In this document: in pieces, positions 21,692 through 31,784 of the stretch
How the letters are laid out: the number at the start of each line of letters is the position of its first letter
Numbering within the stretch: the stretch's first letter is position 1
From: Verrucomicrobiaceae bacterium
GTDB lineage: Bacteria > Verrucomicrobiota > Verrucomicrobiia > Verrucomicrobiales > Verrucomicrobiaceae
Assembly (NCBI GenBank): GCA_016795365.1
Contig: JAEUHN010000054.1
Span: 1 to 64,000 of the forward strand
Length of the DNA: 64,000 nucleotides
Direction: 5' to 3'
Notes under the pieces: model-generated
Seen by the model: the letters and a program-made list of their open reading frames with translations, nothing else
Database searches by the model: none
What the model was told of the DNA's origin: nothing
Position numbers and translations under genes: made by a program

Positions 21692-24460
21692 ATGAACACC
21701 ACACATCGACACTCGCACCTCCGGCTCGCCCTCGTGACGGGCTTTGCCTTCATCCTCGGCTCCGCTCGTGCGGCGGACTTCACGTCCACCTGGAACGGCG
21801 GCAGCGCCAACTGGTCATTGGGTGCCAATTGGACCACGCCCGGCGCTCCTGGCACGTCTCCGAACAACGGCGGCTCGACCTATGATGCGATCCAGAATGG
21901 GGGAACGATCACGCTCGATCAGAACATCACGATCCAGAAGTTCACGCTCAGCGGGGGCATCCTGACGGGCGCGAATACGCTTACCCTGAATGACACACTG
22001 AGTTGGAGTGGCGGCACCATGGATACCGCAGGCATCACGAATGCGTATGGTGGCATGACGCTTAGTGGTGGAGCCAACAAAACCATTCTCGGCCGGACGG
22101 TGAACAATGGCGATGGCACCAACGCGGCCACCGCAACATGGACGGGAGGCTTCATTGATCTCCGTTCCGGCGGCATTTTCAACAATCAGACCAACGCCAT
22201 CTTCACCACAGACTTCAACGGCGCAATCGTCAGCGGCAGCGGCGCCTCGACGTTCAACAACGAGGGAACGTTCATCAAGAGCGGTGGCACCGGCCCGACC
22301 ACCATTGGTGATGGCTACAGCGCGATCCCCGTCCTGTTCAACAATTCGGGCACGGCCAAGGTGATGACCGGCTTTCTCAACCTCGGCACCGGGGGCACGA
22401 GCACCGGCACGTTCGACATCGACGCGGGAGCGACTCTCCGATTCCTCGGAGGCACCTACAATTCCAGCGGCATCGTGACCGGAGTCGGCGGCGTGATGTT
22501 CTCGAGTGCTGCTGCTGCTGCGACGGTGAACCTCACCGGCACCTACTCGCTCACCGGGGCCATCACGGCCAATGGAGGTGTCGGCAACATCACCGTGACC
22601 AATGCTACCGCCACCAGCCTCACCGTCGAAAGCGGCTCGGCCAACATCAACGGCGGCACGCTGACTGCGGCAACGCTCGACCTGAGTGGCGGCAGCCAGG
22701 GAGGCACCGGCACGGTCAACGTGACTGGAGCCACGACTTGGACTGGCGGACGCTTCTCAGACGCAGGCAGCACCAGCCTCCTCGGTGGCGCGACTCTGAG
22801 CGGCATTGCGACCAAGGAAATTTTCGGACGCACAGTGAACAATGGCGATGGCACCAACGCGGCCACCGCAACATGGACGGGAGGCTTCATTGACCTGCGC
22901 GACGGCGGCATTTTCAACAACAAGGCCAACGCCACCTTCACCACGAACTTCGACGGCGCGATCGTCAGCGGCCTTGGTGCCTCGACATTCAACAACGCGG
23001 GCACTTTCACCAAGAGCGGTGGAACCGGCATCACATCGATCAGCGATCCATTCAGCGGCATCCCGGTGACCTTCAACAACACCGGCACGGTCAACGCTGA
23101 TTCCGGCACCCTGCGGATTGACCGTTTCAATATGCAGGGCGGGACTGTCACCGGGGCGGGCATCGTCAGCGCCACGGGAAGCTTCAACTGGTCCGGCGGC
23201 ACATTCTCCGGCGCCGGGGCGCTGAATGTCAGCAGCACCAGCGGCACCATCACCACCGCCGGCGCCAAAGGACTCGACCGCACGCTGAACAACACCGGCA
23301 CCATCACCTACAGCTCGCCCGTCGGCAGCAGCATCCAGTTCGGCGTGGGCACCAGCACGCCCGGCGTGATCAACAACAGCGGCACCTTCAACGTTACAGG
23401 CAATGGTAACTTTGAGATTACCAACGCCAACGCCGGACACGCCATCACCAACAGCGGCACCTGGAACTCAACCGGCTCCGGCAACAGCACAATCAACACC
23501 GGTATCGCCTTCAACAACAGCGGCAGCGTCACCGTCTCTGGAGGGCGCAACTTCGTGGTGCTTGGAGGCGGCACGCACACGGGCAGCTTCAGTGTCGCCA
23601 GCGGCTCCACGCTCTCGCTGATCGGCAGCGATACCAAACTCAACTCCGGCTCCAGCATCACCGGAGCGGGCAATGTCGTGCTCGGCGGCGGCCCTGGTGT
23701 GACCGTGAACACGGGATCCACTTACAACACCACGGGCAACACATCGCTTGCGGGTGGCAATGCCACCTTCAACACCAGTGCAACCACCGGCTCCTTCACC
23801 GGTGGGAACAATCAAAGCCATCTCACGGTCAGCGGCGCGACCAACAAGCTGAAGGTCAATGGCACCTTTACCAACAACACGCAATATACGACGCTAGAAG
23901 GTGGCGCGATCATCGAGACCACTGCTTTCAATCTCAACGGTGGCGAACTCAACGGCAACGGCAGCATCAACGGCCCGCTCACCAGCAATGGCACCATCGC
24001 GCCCGGAGCCTCGCCGGGCCAGATCACGGTCAATGGCAATACCATCCTCGGTGCCGGCAGCATTCTAAGTTTCGAAATCGGTGCAGGTTCACCGGTTACA
24101 AACTACGACGTGCTCACCGTGAACGGCACCGTGATGCTCGATGGCGAGCTGCGCCTCGCGATGCTCTCCAACTTCGGCAGCATCAATCCGGTAGACACGT
24201 TCTCCATCCTCACCTCCACCAGCGCGATCAGCGGTTTGTTTGCGAACATCAGCCCCGGTCAACGCCTCGTGTCGCAGGATTTGCTTGGTAGCTTCATCGT
24301 GAACTATGGAGCGGGTAGCGCGTTCGGCTCGAATCAAGTCGTGCTCAGCAGCTTCATCAATCTTACGCCTGAGCCGTCGCGTGCGATGCTGATGATCATG
24401 GGGATGACAGGAGTCCTCATGCGCAGAAAGCGGTCCAACCCCATCAAGCCCGCCGCTTGA
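21692..24460 (+). CDS. Large PEP-CTERM protein with autotransporter-like beta-helix repeats
   Basis: This 922-residue secreted protein has a signal peptide (MNTTHRHSHLRLALVTGFAFILGSARAA) and a long Gly/Asn/Thr/Ser-rich region made of short repeats such as LSGGILTGANTLTLND, SGTFNVTGNG and TFNNAGTFTKSGG, typical of right-handed beta-helix or autotransporter-associated strands. The C-terminus TPEPSRAMLMIMGMTGVLMR followed by basic residues is a PEP-CTERM signal, so exosortase should process it for the envelope or exopolysaccharide. It carries an internal 245-residue duplication. The start at 21692 was chosen for the signal peptide; the frame is open further upstream. It follows the ECF-kinase pair, a possible regulator. 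Confidence 0.88.
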   Translation: MNTTHRHSHLRLALVTGFAFILGSARAADFTSTWNGGSANWSLGANWTTPGAPGTSPNNGGSTYDAIQNGGTITLDQNITIQKFTLSGGILTGANTLTLNDTLSWSGGTMDTAGITNAYGGMTLSGGANKTILGRTVNNGDGTNAATATWTGGFIDLRSGGIFNNQTNAIFTTDFNGAIVSGSGASTFNNEGTFIKSGGTGPTTIGDGYSAIPVLFNNSGTAKVMTGFLNLGTGGTSTGTFDIDAGATLRFLGGTYNSSGIVTGVGGVMFSSAAAAATVNLTGTYSLTGAITANGGVGNITVTNATATSLTVESGSANINGGTLTAATLDLSGGSQGGTGTVNVTGATTWTGGRFSDAGSTSLLGGATLSGIATKEIFGRTVNNGDGTNAATATWTGGFIDLRDGGIFNNKANATFTTNFDGAIVSGLGASTFNNAGTFTKSGGTGITSISDPFSGIPVTFNNTGTVNADSGTLRIDRFNMQGGTVTGAGIVSATGSFNWSGGTFSGAGALNVSSTSGTITTAGAKGLDRTLNNTGTITYSSPVGSSIQFGVGTSTPGVINNSGTFNVTGNGNFEITNANAGHAITNSGTWNSTGSGNSTINTGIAFNNSGSVTVSGGRNFVVLGGGTHTGSFSVASGSTLSLIGSDTKLNSGSSITGAGNVVLGGGPGVTVNTGSTYNTTGNTSLAGGNATFNTSATTGSFTGGNNQSHLTVSGATNKLKVNGTFTNNTQYTTLEGGAIIETTAFNLNGGELNGNGSINGPLTSNGTIAPGASPGQITVNGNTILGAGSILSFEIGAGSPVTNYDVLTVNGTVMLDGELRLAMLSNFGSINPVDTFSILTSTSAISGLFANISPGQRLVSQDLLGSFIVNYGAGSAFGSNQVVLSSFINLTPEPSRAMLMIMGMTGVLMRRKRSNPIKPAA
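22101..22893 (+). repeat. 735-bp internal duplication in the PEP-CTERM gene
   Basis: A 58-bp block at 22101-22158 recurs without mismatch at 22836-22893, exactly 735 bp (245 codons) apart. It encodes NNGDGTNAATATWTGGFIDL. Flanking protein sequence (GGIFNN..NA.FTT.F.GAIVSG.GASTFNN.GTF.KSGGTG) is also repeated but more diverged, so this is an in-frame domain duplication with one block kept or re-homogenised. Confidence 0.9.
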
Positions 24461-24473
24461 GCTCGTTCACACG

Positions 24474-25949
24474 TCAGCCAGCACTCTCGCGTGCATCCGG
24501 AAAGCGTCGATAGATGCGGCTGCGATTCACGCCGAGGAGGCGCGCGGCTTCCGCGACGTTGCCGTGCGCTTGCTCCAGCGCTCGCTGGATCAGGGCTTGC
24601 TCGGCGGCTTCGAGATTCAGCGGGATGTCTGTCGTTGAACTAGCAGGCTTGGAAGACTGAATCACGGGCGGTGGCAGGGATGACGAACCGCCGATCAGTT
24701 GCACATGCTCGCGCTTGATGGGCTTGCCGCCGCTCATGATGAGGGCGCGTTCGATGATGTTCTTCAGCTCGCGCACGTTGCCGGGAAAAGCGTAGCTGCT
24801 CAGCACGGCGAGCGCTTCCTTCGTGAGAGCTGGCGGAGTGAGGCCCATCTCGCTGGCGAAGACACCGAGGAAATGCTCGGCAAGCAGCGGCAGGTCTTCG
24901 GGACGCGAGCGTAGTGGTGGCGTCTCGACGGTGAAGCGTGCGAGGCGATAGAACAAGTCCTGGCGGAACTCACCGCTCGCGATCTTGCTCGTGATGTCGG
25001 CATTCGTTGCACTGACCACGCGCACATCGACGTGACGGGACTGCGCTGCGCCGACAGGCGTGATCATCCCATCTTCGAGCACGCGCAGCAGCTTGGCCTG
25101 CAACGATGCTGGCATGTCGCCGATCTCATCGAGAAACAACGTGCCGCCGTCCGCGAGTTCGAAGAAGCCTTTGCGATCCGTCGTCGCGCCGGTGAACGCG
25201 CCTTTCGTGTGGCCGAAGAACATCGACTCCATCAGCTCACTTGGAATCGCCACGCAGTTCACCGGCACGAAGGGTCCCTCCGCACGGGGGCTGTGATGAT
25301 GCACGGCGCGCGCGACTAGTTCCTTGCCAGTGCCGCTTTCGCCCGTAATGAGCACCGCTGTGTTGCTGAAGAGTTGCAGCCGCTCGATGTCTGCGAGGAT
25401 GCGTTTCAAATGCGTGCTCTGCCCCACAAAACCCGCCAAGCCCCAGCGCTGCGCCTCACGTGAAGCCAGCGATGACAAACGCTGCGTCGCCTTGTCGCGA
25501 GCGTGCTCGGCTTCGCGGCGCTTGGTCATCTCAGCTTCGAGTTCCGCATTGCGATCGCGCAACTCGCGCGTGAGACGGCTTAGCTTCAAATGCGTGGCCA
25601 CACGCGTGATGACCTCCTCCGTTTGAAACGGCTTCACGATGTAATCCACCGCACCGACGCGGAAGCCTTTCAACACGTTCTCGGTTTCGTTTTTGCTCGT
25701 GATGAAGATCACCGGCACATCCGCTGTGTCGGGCTCGGCCTTTAAGGTGCGACACACATAGAAGCCATCGTGGCCCGGCATCATCACATCGAGTAGCAAC
25801 AGATCCGGCTTGGCCTTCATTGCGAGCGTGATCGCTTCCTTGCCGTTGTTCACCGCGAGCACTTCATAGCCCTGCGGTTCCAGCACGCGCGTGAGCAGGT
25901 CCAGACTGGCCGCCGTATCGTCAGCGATGAGGATGCGGCCTTGTTTCAT
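24474..25949 (-). CDS. Sigma-54-dependent response regulator (NtrC family)
   Basis: This 491-residue regulator has an N-terminal receiver domain (residues 4-120; phospho-acceptor in DLLLLDVMMPG), a coiled-coil linker (about 130-165, RNAELEAEMTKRREAEHARDK), a central AAA+ domain (about 172-400) with Walker A GESGTGKE, GAFTGA loop and Walker B GGTLFLDEIGD, and a C-terminal Fis-type helix-turn-helix (EAARLLGVNRSRIYRRF). It should activate sigma-54 promoters after phosphorylation. The start at 25949 overlaps the stop of the hybrid kinase by ATGA, so the kinase is its likely partner. The end is 14 nt from the convergent end of the PEP-CTERM gene. Confidence 0.93.
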   Translation of the reverse strand: MKQGRILIADDTAASLDLLTRVLEPQGYEVLAVNNGKEAITLAMKAKPDLLLLDVMMPGHDGFYVCRTLKAEPDTADVPVIFITSKNETENVLKGFRVGAVDYIVKPFQTEEVITRVATHLKLSRLTRELRDRNAELEAEMTKRREAEHARDKATQRLSSLASREAQRWGLAGFVGQSTHLKRILADIERLQLFSNTAVLITGESGTGKELVARAVHHHSPRAEGPFVPVNCVAIPSELMESMFFGHTKGAFTGATTDRKGFFELADGGTLFLDEIGDMPASLQAKLLRVLEDGMITPVGAAQSRHVDVRVVSATNADITSKIASGEFRQDLFYRLARFTVETPPLRSRPEDLPLLAEHFLGVFASEMGLTPPALTKEALAVLSSYAFPGNVRELKNIIERALIMSGGKPIKREHVQLIGGSSSLPPPVIQSSKPASSTTDIPLNLEAAEQALIQRALEQAHGNVAEAARLLGVNRSRIYRRFPDARESAG

Positions 25950-28429
25950 GCGGTGTGAACTTGGGCGAGGATGCGCTGGATGGTCTTCATGTCGTAGCTC
26001 GCCAGGAAGCCACGCAAGTGCTGTGCCAGTCTCGCCTCGGCGCTGCCCATCTGTTCCAGCTCGACGAGGCATGCCTTCAACACGGTGGCGGAGTGAAGTT
26101 CCGCGGCGAGTGACAAGCGCGCGGCAAGATCCTTCGGCAACGACACCTCGCGCAGGTCCACGGTCTTCTCAGGCAGTTCATCTGCGATGACGGATTCTTT
26201 GAACTCAAAACGAACACCGAGCAGTTGGCGCAGGCAGCCATAGATGCGCTCGGCACGGAACGGCTTCGACACGAAGTCATCGCACCCAGCCTTCAGACAC
26301 TCATCGCGCTGATGCAGCAACGCCGACGCAGACGTGGCGACAATCTTCACCTCGCTGAACTCCGCCGCGATACGTCGTGTCGCCTCGATGCCATCGAACT
26401 CGGGCATACGCACATCCATGAAGACAATCTGGGGCCGCGACACGCGCACGACCTCCACCGCCTGACGACCGTGCTCCGCGAGCACGACCTCGCACCCAAC
26501 CAAGGTGAGCATCGTGGCCAGCACCTCGCGATTCTCCGCGATGTCATCCACCACCAGCGCGCGCACACGTTCGCCATCGGCCAGCCGACTGATCTCGCGC
26601 ACCGGCGTCACGGTCGTCGTCTTCACACTGCGCGGCAGCTTCAGCACCACATCGAATCGCGAGCCCACGCCGAGCGACGACTCCGCAGCGATCGTGCCGC
26701 CGATGATGTCGAGCTGTCGCTTCGCAATCGCCAGCCCCAGCCCCGTGCCGCCTTCGCGCCGAGCTTCTGCGCCTTGCTGAAACGGATCGAAGATCTTCGG
26801 CAGCACCTCCGACTTGATGCCCACGCCGGTGTCTTCCACTTCAAACCGCCACTCGTCCTCGTCATTCAATTTCGCCCGCAGCACCACACGCCCGCGCTCG
26901 GTGAACTTCACCGCGTTGCCCAGCAGATTGATCAAGACTTGGCGCAGCTTGCCTTCGTCACCATGCACCAGCAGCGGCCCCTCGGGAGCTTCGAGCCGCA
27001 GGCCGAGTTGCTTCTCCTCGCAACGATGCTGGAACATGGCCATCACCTCCTGCAGCAGCGCCGCCAGATCAAAGTCCGTGCTTTCCACTTCCATGCGGCC
27101 CGCATCGATCTTCGACAGATCGAGGATCTCGTTGATCAGATGCAGCAAGTGATCACCGCTGCGCTGAATCGTCGCCACCGCATCGCGATGAAACGACGGC
27201 AGCGCGCCGTCGCGCGCGAGGATCTGCGCGTAGCCGAGGATGGCATTCATCGGCGTGCGGATCTCATGACTCATACTCGCGAGGAACTCCGACTTCGCGC
27301 GGTTCGCAGCCTCCGCAGATGCCTCCGCCGCCTTGCGCACCGCCACTTCCTCCACCAGCGCCTGCTGCGATCGAGCCAGCTCTGCCGAGCGCCGTGCATC
27401 GGTCCAAAGATAAGCGGCGAGCAACCAGGTGATGATCAGGCCCGCGCCAGTCGTGATCCACGGTAGCCAGTCCGCACGCGTGCCGCGGAAGGCTTTTGTT
27501 GCTTCAAACAAAAGTGACCAACGACGACCTGCGACGATCACTTCGCTTCGCCAGCTAGCCATTCCGGCGAGTCGCTCGGTGGGCTGGCGATACAGCAGCG
27601 CATCGTTCGCACCATCAGAGACTGTGATCGCCACGCCCGGATCACCGGTGCGTTGCAGCGACTTCTCGATCAGATCGCCAATGCGGAACACCGCAGTCGC
27701 AAAGCCCGTGAGCATCTGCCTGCGCTCTTCCACCGTCTGCGGATCACCGCGATACAAGGGCGAGAACACCACGAATCCCTTCTGCGTATCCGTCTCCTGC
27801 GCGAGACGAATCGGTGCCGTAGCCGTGGGCTCGCCGGTGTCGCGCGCCTTCTCCAGCGCTTCACGACGTCGCGGCTCCGATGAAACATCGAAGCCCAGCG
27901 CCGGCGCGTTGAGCTTCAAGCTCTCCACATAAAACACCGGAAAGTATTCCGCTCGGGTCGAAGCATGCACGCGCATCCCTTCCATCTTCTCCTCGGTAAC
28001 GAAGTAGTCTGTGAAGCCCTCGGCCTGTGCACGCTGCTCCCACTTCGTCCGATCCTCGCCCCGCACCCGCGGATCCCACGCCAGCGCATGCAACTCTGGC
28101 TGCCGCTCCAGTGCCGGGCTTACGAACACCCGAAACTCTTCCCGCGACACTTCGCCACGCGCCTGAAACAAGCTCTCGATGCCATGCAACACCTCCATCG
28201 AGCGCAGAATCTGCGCGCGAATGATCTCAGCCCGATCCTGACCCACCCGTTTGATTTCTTCCTCCCATGCCGTCTCCCGTGTCTGCCAAAACAGCGCTGC
28301 CAGCGCCATCGATGCAACTGCCCCAAGCACCAGCGCCGAGATGGCGGGCGCTTTCACGCTATCGAGTGAGAGTTTGCGTGTGCGTGTGCGGAACAATCGT
28401 AGCCTCCGTGGAAGCACTCCACATGCCAA
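25946..28429 (-). CDS. CHASE-domain hybrid sensor histidine kinase
   Basis: This 827-residue protein has a first membrane helix (about residues 28-48), a periplasmic CHASE domain (about 60-280; FRVFVSPALERQPELHALAW and PRVRGEDR), a second helix (about 312-332), a short coiled coil, HisKA with SHEIRTPMNAILG, HATPase with NLLGNAVKF, DTGVGI and GGTGLGLAI, a receiver domain (MDVRMPEFDG), and a C-terminal Hpt-like helical region without a clear phospho-histidine motif. CHASE domains sense small extracellular ligands. It is coupled by ATGA to a sigma-54 activator. The start is uncertain: ATG at 28429, or a GTG at 28357 just before the first helix. Confidence 0.9.
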   Translation of the reverse strand: MACGVLPRRLRLFRTRTRKLSLDSVKAPAISALVLGAVASMALAALFWQTRETAWEEEIKRVGQDRAEIIRAQILRSMEVLHGIESLFQARGEVSREEFRVFVSPALERQPELHALAWDPRVRGEDRTKWEQRAQAEGFTDYFVTEEKMEGMRVHASTRAEYFPVFYVESLKLNAPALGFDVSSEPRRREALEKARDTGEPTATAPIRLAQETDTQKGFVVFSPLYRGDPQTVEERRQMLTGFATAVFRIGDLIEKSLQRTGDPGVAITVSDGANDALLYRQPTERLAGMASWRSEVIVAGRRWSLLFEATKAFRGTRADWLPWITTGAGLIITWLLAAYLWTDARRSAELARSQQALVEEVAVRKAAEASAEAANRAKSEFLASMSHEIRTPMNAILGYAQILARDGALPSFHRDAVATIQRSGDHLLHLINEILDLSKIDAGRMEVESTDFDLAALLQEVMAMFQHRCEEKQLGLRLEAPEGPLLVHGDEGKLRQVLINLLGNAVKFTERGRVVLRAKLNDEDEWRFEVEDTGVGIKSEVLPKIFDPFQQGAEARREGGTGLGLAIAKRQLDIIGGTIAAESSLGVGSRFDVVLKLPRSVKTTTVTPVREISRLADGERVRALVVDDIAENREVLATMLTLVGCEVVLAEHGRQAVEVVRVSRPQIVFMDVRMPEFDGIEATRRIAAEFSEVKIVATSASALLHQRDECLKAGCDDFVSKPFRAERIYGCLRQLLGVRFEFKESVIADELPEKTVDLREVSLPKDLAARLSLAAELHSATVLKACLVELEQMGSAEARLAQHLRGFLASYDMKTIQRILAQVHTA

Positions 28430-28605
28430 GGCGATCAGCGGTGTTCTTCTCAGGCGGTCCTGGCTGTTGAGGAGTTCCCCAGATTCGGAGCGCCACCATC
28501 CAGAACTTTGTCCGGTTTATCTGTGGTGAAGTGAATCTATGGGAGAAACCCACGCCTCAACTTTTTCCGATCCTTTGCACCAAACCTGCTTAGCTTGTTC
28601 GCAGT

Positions 28606-28917
28606 ATGACCCCAGGCGAAGTCTTTCCTCTCGAAACCGATGACCTCATCCAGGCCAATGCAGGGATGGAGACAAAGGTCATCACCGTCGCCAACACCGG
28701 CGACCGACCGATCCAGGTCGGCAGTCATTATCACTTCTTCGAGACTAACACCGCGCTGCGCTTCGATCGCGCGGCAGCGCGTGGGTTTCGACTCAACATC
28801 CCTGCGGGTAATGCGGTGCGCTTCGAGCCCGGCGATGAACGCGAGGTGGAACTTGTCGTGCTCGCCGGGCAGCGCGTGGTGCATGGATTCAATGATCTTG
28901 TCGCGGGTGCACTTTGA
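28606..28917 (+). CDS. ureB: Urease beta subunit
   Basis: This 103-residue protein matches UreB from end to end: [71 protein letters not shown] and [10 protein letters not shown]. It is one of the three structural subunits of the cytosolic nickel enzyme urease. It normally lies between ureA and ureC. Here the upstream neighbour is a divergent histidine kinase, no ureA is found, and ureC begins about 10 kb downstream. No strong ribosome-binding site or promoter was recognised in the 176-bp upstream spacer. Confidence 0.95.
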   Translation: MTPGEVFPLETDDLIQANAGMETKVITVANTGDRPIQVGSHYHFFETNTALRFDRAAARGFRLNIPAGNAVRFEPGDEREVELVVLAGQRVVHGFNDLVAGAL

Positions 28918-28928
28918 GAGCTTCACGG

Positions 28929-31760
28929 CTATTGGATGCCAGCTTCGGTCAGTTCGTGATGTAGCGCGGTCAGGTTCCATCGTGCGACCGTGCCGAGTGC
29001 TGTATGAACGATTAGTGTGGATCCATCCGCATCGAAGACGAGATGACCTTGTCCTAGCCAGCCAACGTGGGCGGGGAGTGTGAGGCGAAGTTCGTCTTCG
29101 AGCGTGATGGGATCGCGGAGGCGGATGTGATCATCGCCAAGCGTGGCGAGGTAGCGCGCGTCGGGGCTGAAGGCCATGCTCTCAAGCGGAAGATCGCCAG
29201 CGGGGAGTTTTTCCTCCGTCCAGTCGCGCGTGCGGAAGGCGTAGCCGTGCTTGCCGGTGTTCACCAGCAGGCGCTGACCATCGGGACTGATGATAGCCTG
29301 GATGATGGTGTCCCTCTCGCAAAGGGTGCGGAGGAGTTTTCCATCCGAGAGGCTCCAGATGCGTGATCCTGTTTTCAGATAGCTGCTGGTGAGCAGCCAG
29401 GTGTGATCGTGGCTTAGCTGCGTGGCGAGATTGCCTGGCTCTCTCACTTGCAGCGTGCGGCCTGTCTGCGGCCACAAGACGATGAACTTGCCGGTGCTGT
29501 TGTTGCTGAGCACAAGCGCCTGTCCGTCGGCGCTCACCATGCGCAAAATGCAGCCGTAGTCTGGATGCCGCGGGGTGGCGGGGCCAATCGTGAGGCGACC
29601 TTGTGCATCGCGGGAAAGTGCGCGGCTGGTGAGCTGCTCATCCCAGCCGCAGGTCCACAGGTGATCCGGCGAAAAGTGAGCGCTGCGCCATGAATTGGGA
29701 TGGCCTGTCAGTTCGGTGACGAGACGCGCGCTCGCCAAGTCCCACAAGCGCATGCTGGCCTCGTCGATGACGGCAGCGATGCTGCCATCCGCACTGAGCG
29801 CGGCGGAGCCGAAGTTCTCCGTGTGCGGTTCTTCTTCGGGCGGCGCGAGCACTTGCAGAATGGGCGAGGACGTGACGGGATAAACATCAGTGCCGCCATC
29901 TTCCGTCGCGCCGAAGAACTGCGTGCCCGTCTCATTCCACCACACGCGAGTGTAGGGCTCATGGGGCAGGTCGTGGCGCACGAGTTCCTGGCCGCGAGCG
30001 ACGTGCCACAGGCGCACATGCACATCGCGTGAGATGGACATCAGCTCCTGGCTGCGTGGTCGGAAGCTCACGCGGATCGGGTAGGCCTCGTGTCCGCTGA
30101 GACGGCGGTGGCGCTTGCCCTTCGCATCCCAGATGTAGATGAAGTAATCATCGCAGCCCGTGGCGATGAGTTCGCTGCTCCAGTCCACACTGCCGAGCGC
30201 GTCCTCGTGCGAGCAGGTGGCGATGACTTTGCCATCGGCGAGATTCACGAGGCGCAGGTCTTTGCTCTTCGGCGCGGCGATGGCGATGCGCTCGCCGTGA
30301 TCATCCAGCTTCATCAAAGAGCCGGGCTTTTGATTGGGCAGGCGCGCGACTTCCTGACCACTCATGACATCGCGCACGATGACCGTGTTGCCTTCGATGA
30401 CGGCGACGCGTTTGCCGTCGGCACTGCGTGTGAGGTCGGGTGCTGTCGCTTTGGCAATGCGGGTGCGAGTGCCGAGTTCCGGCAGCGCGAGACAGGCGAT
30501 GATTTCATTGCGAATCTCAGCCGAGGGCGCGATGGCCCATGCACGATGAAGCGCGGCGAGTGCCTCCGTGCGACTGCCTGCGATGCGCCGCTGCCTGAGC
30601 GAGCGCGCCTCCGAGATGAGCGAGGTGCGATGCTCAAGCTGCTGCTTATGCCGCGCAAAGGCGAGCGAACCGACGATCATCGCCACGATGAGCAAGGCGG
30701 AGAAAACGATCATCGCTGCTAGAGCCGGATAGCGTCGCGTCCAGCGCCAGGCTTTGCCGATGAAGCCGAGCGGGCGCGCGACGATGGGCCTGCCCTCAAT
30801 GAAGCGCAGCAAATCATCAGCCACAGCATCGGCGGTGGCGTAGCGACCTTCGGGTTGTTTGCTCAGGCACTTGAGGCAGATCGTTTCCAGATCGCGCGGC
30901 ACGCTGGGGTTTAGCCTGCGCGGCGAGAGCGGGTCATTTTCACGAAGCTGCACCAGGATCGCATCGAGCGTGGGTCCCTGGAACGGCGGGCGTCCGGTGA
31001 GCAGATGGTAAAGCAGCGCGCCGAGACCATAGACATCCGTGCGGGCATCCGCTTTGCCTGCGAGAGCTTGTTCGGGTGCTGCGTAGCCGGGCGAACCGAG
31101 CGATTGTCCCGTGCGCGTGAGTTCAGCAGCGCGGCGGTTTGTGGTCGTGCTGTTGTTGAGCACTCGTGCGATGCCGAAGTCGGTGATGCGCGGCGCTTCG
31201 TCGGCATCGAGCAGGATATTCGAGGGCTTCAGGTCGCGATGGAGCACGCCGTTGTCGTGCGCGTGTTGCAGCGCGGTGGCCACGCTTTGCACACAGCGCG
31301 CAGCCAGCATCGCCTCCATGGGATGCTCGCGCACGGCCTGCTCCAGGCTGTGGCCCGCGATGTGATCCATGCTGAACCACGGCACGCCCTCGTCCTCGCC
31401 CACCTCATGAATGCCGACGATGCCCGGATGCTGCAGCCGCGCCGCCGCCTGCGCCTCGCGCTGAAAGCGTTCGCGCTCCTCCGCGCTGGCGAACTGCGCA
31501 CGCAGCAGCACCTTCACCGCCACCGTGCGATCCAGACCCGTCTGCCGCGCGCGATACACCACGCCCATGCCGCCACGACCGATCTCCTCGAACAACTCCA
31601 GTCCGCCGAAGGTCGTCCACGGCACTTCGTGCTCATCCTCCGGCGGCGGTGCGCTGGAGAAGGAGACCGCCATCAAACAGCGCGGGCAATGACCTGCCGG
31701 AGATCCAACGGGCAGCGGTGACTGACACCGGGGACATGAGGTTGTGGGAGACACTTCCAT
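28929..31760 (-). CDS. Transmembrane Ser/Thr protein kinase with WD-like propeller
   Basis: This 943-residue protein has an N-terminal zinc-ribbon-like CPRC...CPRC (residues 9-29), a Hanks kinase domain (about 45-315) with GRGGMGVVYRA, VAVKVL, HRDLKPSN, DFG and APE, a membrane helix (about 335-355, YPALAAMIVFSALLIVAMIV), and a C-terminal propeller of WD-like blades (for example FSPDARYLATLGDDHIRLRD). It is a paralogue of the kinase at 18509-21382 and keeps the complete C-terminus. It lies 24 nt after an ECF sigma gene, the same pairing as at 17.8 kb. The start at 31760 (MEVSPTTSCPRC) was preferred to 31781 by similarity of the zinc-ribbon start. It ends 11 nt from the stop of ureB. Confidence 0.9.
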   Translation of the reverse strand: MEVSPTTSCPRCQSPLPVGSPAGHCPRCLMAVSFSSAPPPEDEHEVPWTTFGGLELFEEIGRGGMGVVYRARQTGLDRTVAVKVLLRAQFASAEERERFQREAQAAARLQHPGIVGIHEVGEDEGVPWFSMDHIAGHSLEQAVREHPMEAMLAARCVQSVATALQHAHDNGVLHRDLKPSNILLDADEAPRITDFGIARVLNNSTTTNRRAAELTRTGQSLGSPGYAAPEQALAGKADARTDVYGLGALLYHLLTGRPPFQGPTLDAILVQLRENDPLSPRRLNPSVPRDLETICLKCLSKQPEGRYATADAVADDLLRFIEGRPIVARPLGFIGKAWRWTRRYPALAAMIVFSALLIVAMIVGSLAFARHKQQLEHRTSLISEARSLRQRRIAGSRTEALAALHRAWAIAPSAEIRNEIIACLALPELGTRTRIAKATAPDLTRSADGKRVAVIEGNTVIVRDVMSGQEVARLPNQKPGSLMKLDDHGERIAIAAPKSKDLRLVNLADGKVIATCSHEDALGSVDWSSELIATGCDDYFIYIWDAKGKRHRRLSGHEAYPIRVSFRPRSQELMSISRDVHVRLWHVARGQELVRHDLPHEPYTRVWWNETGTQFFGATEDGGTDVYPVTSSPILQVLAPPEEEPHTENFGSAALSADGSIAAVIDEASMRLWDLASARLVTELTGHPNSWRSAHFSPDHLWTCGWDEQLTSRALSRDAQGRLTIGPATPRHPDYGCILRMVSADGQALVLSNNSTGKFIVLWPQTGRTLQVREPGNLATQLSHDHTWLLTSSYLKTGSRIWSLSDGKLLRTLCERDTIIQAIISPDGQRLLVNTGKHGYAFRTRDWTEEKLPAGDLPLESMAFSPDARYLATLGDDHIRLRDPITLEDELRLTLPAHVGWLGQGHLVFDADGSTLIVHTALGTVARWNLTALHHELTEAGIQ

Positions 31761-31784
31761 TTTCACCCGGAGGAGGTTCATGGA

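Noticed and set aside
22543-24063. Minus-strand proline/valine-rich open frames opposite the PEP-CTERM gene
   Set aside because: They are the complement of Gly/Thr/Ser/Asn repeat codons; no start context or motifs, and the plus-strand product has a signal peptide and sorting signal.
28430-28605. A ureA gene or remnant upstream of ureB
   Set aside because: All frames were read for the UreA start (HLTP/HLSP...EKLL) and the LNYPEA motif; none is present, and the space is only 176 bp.
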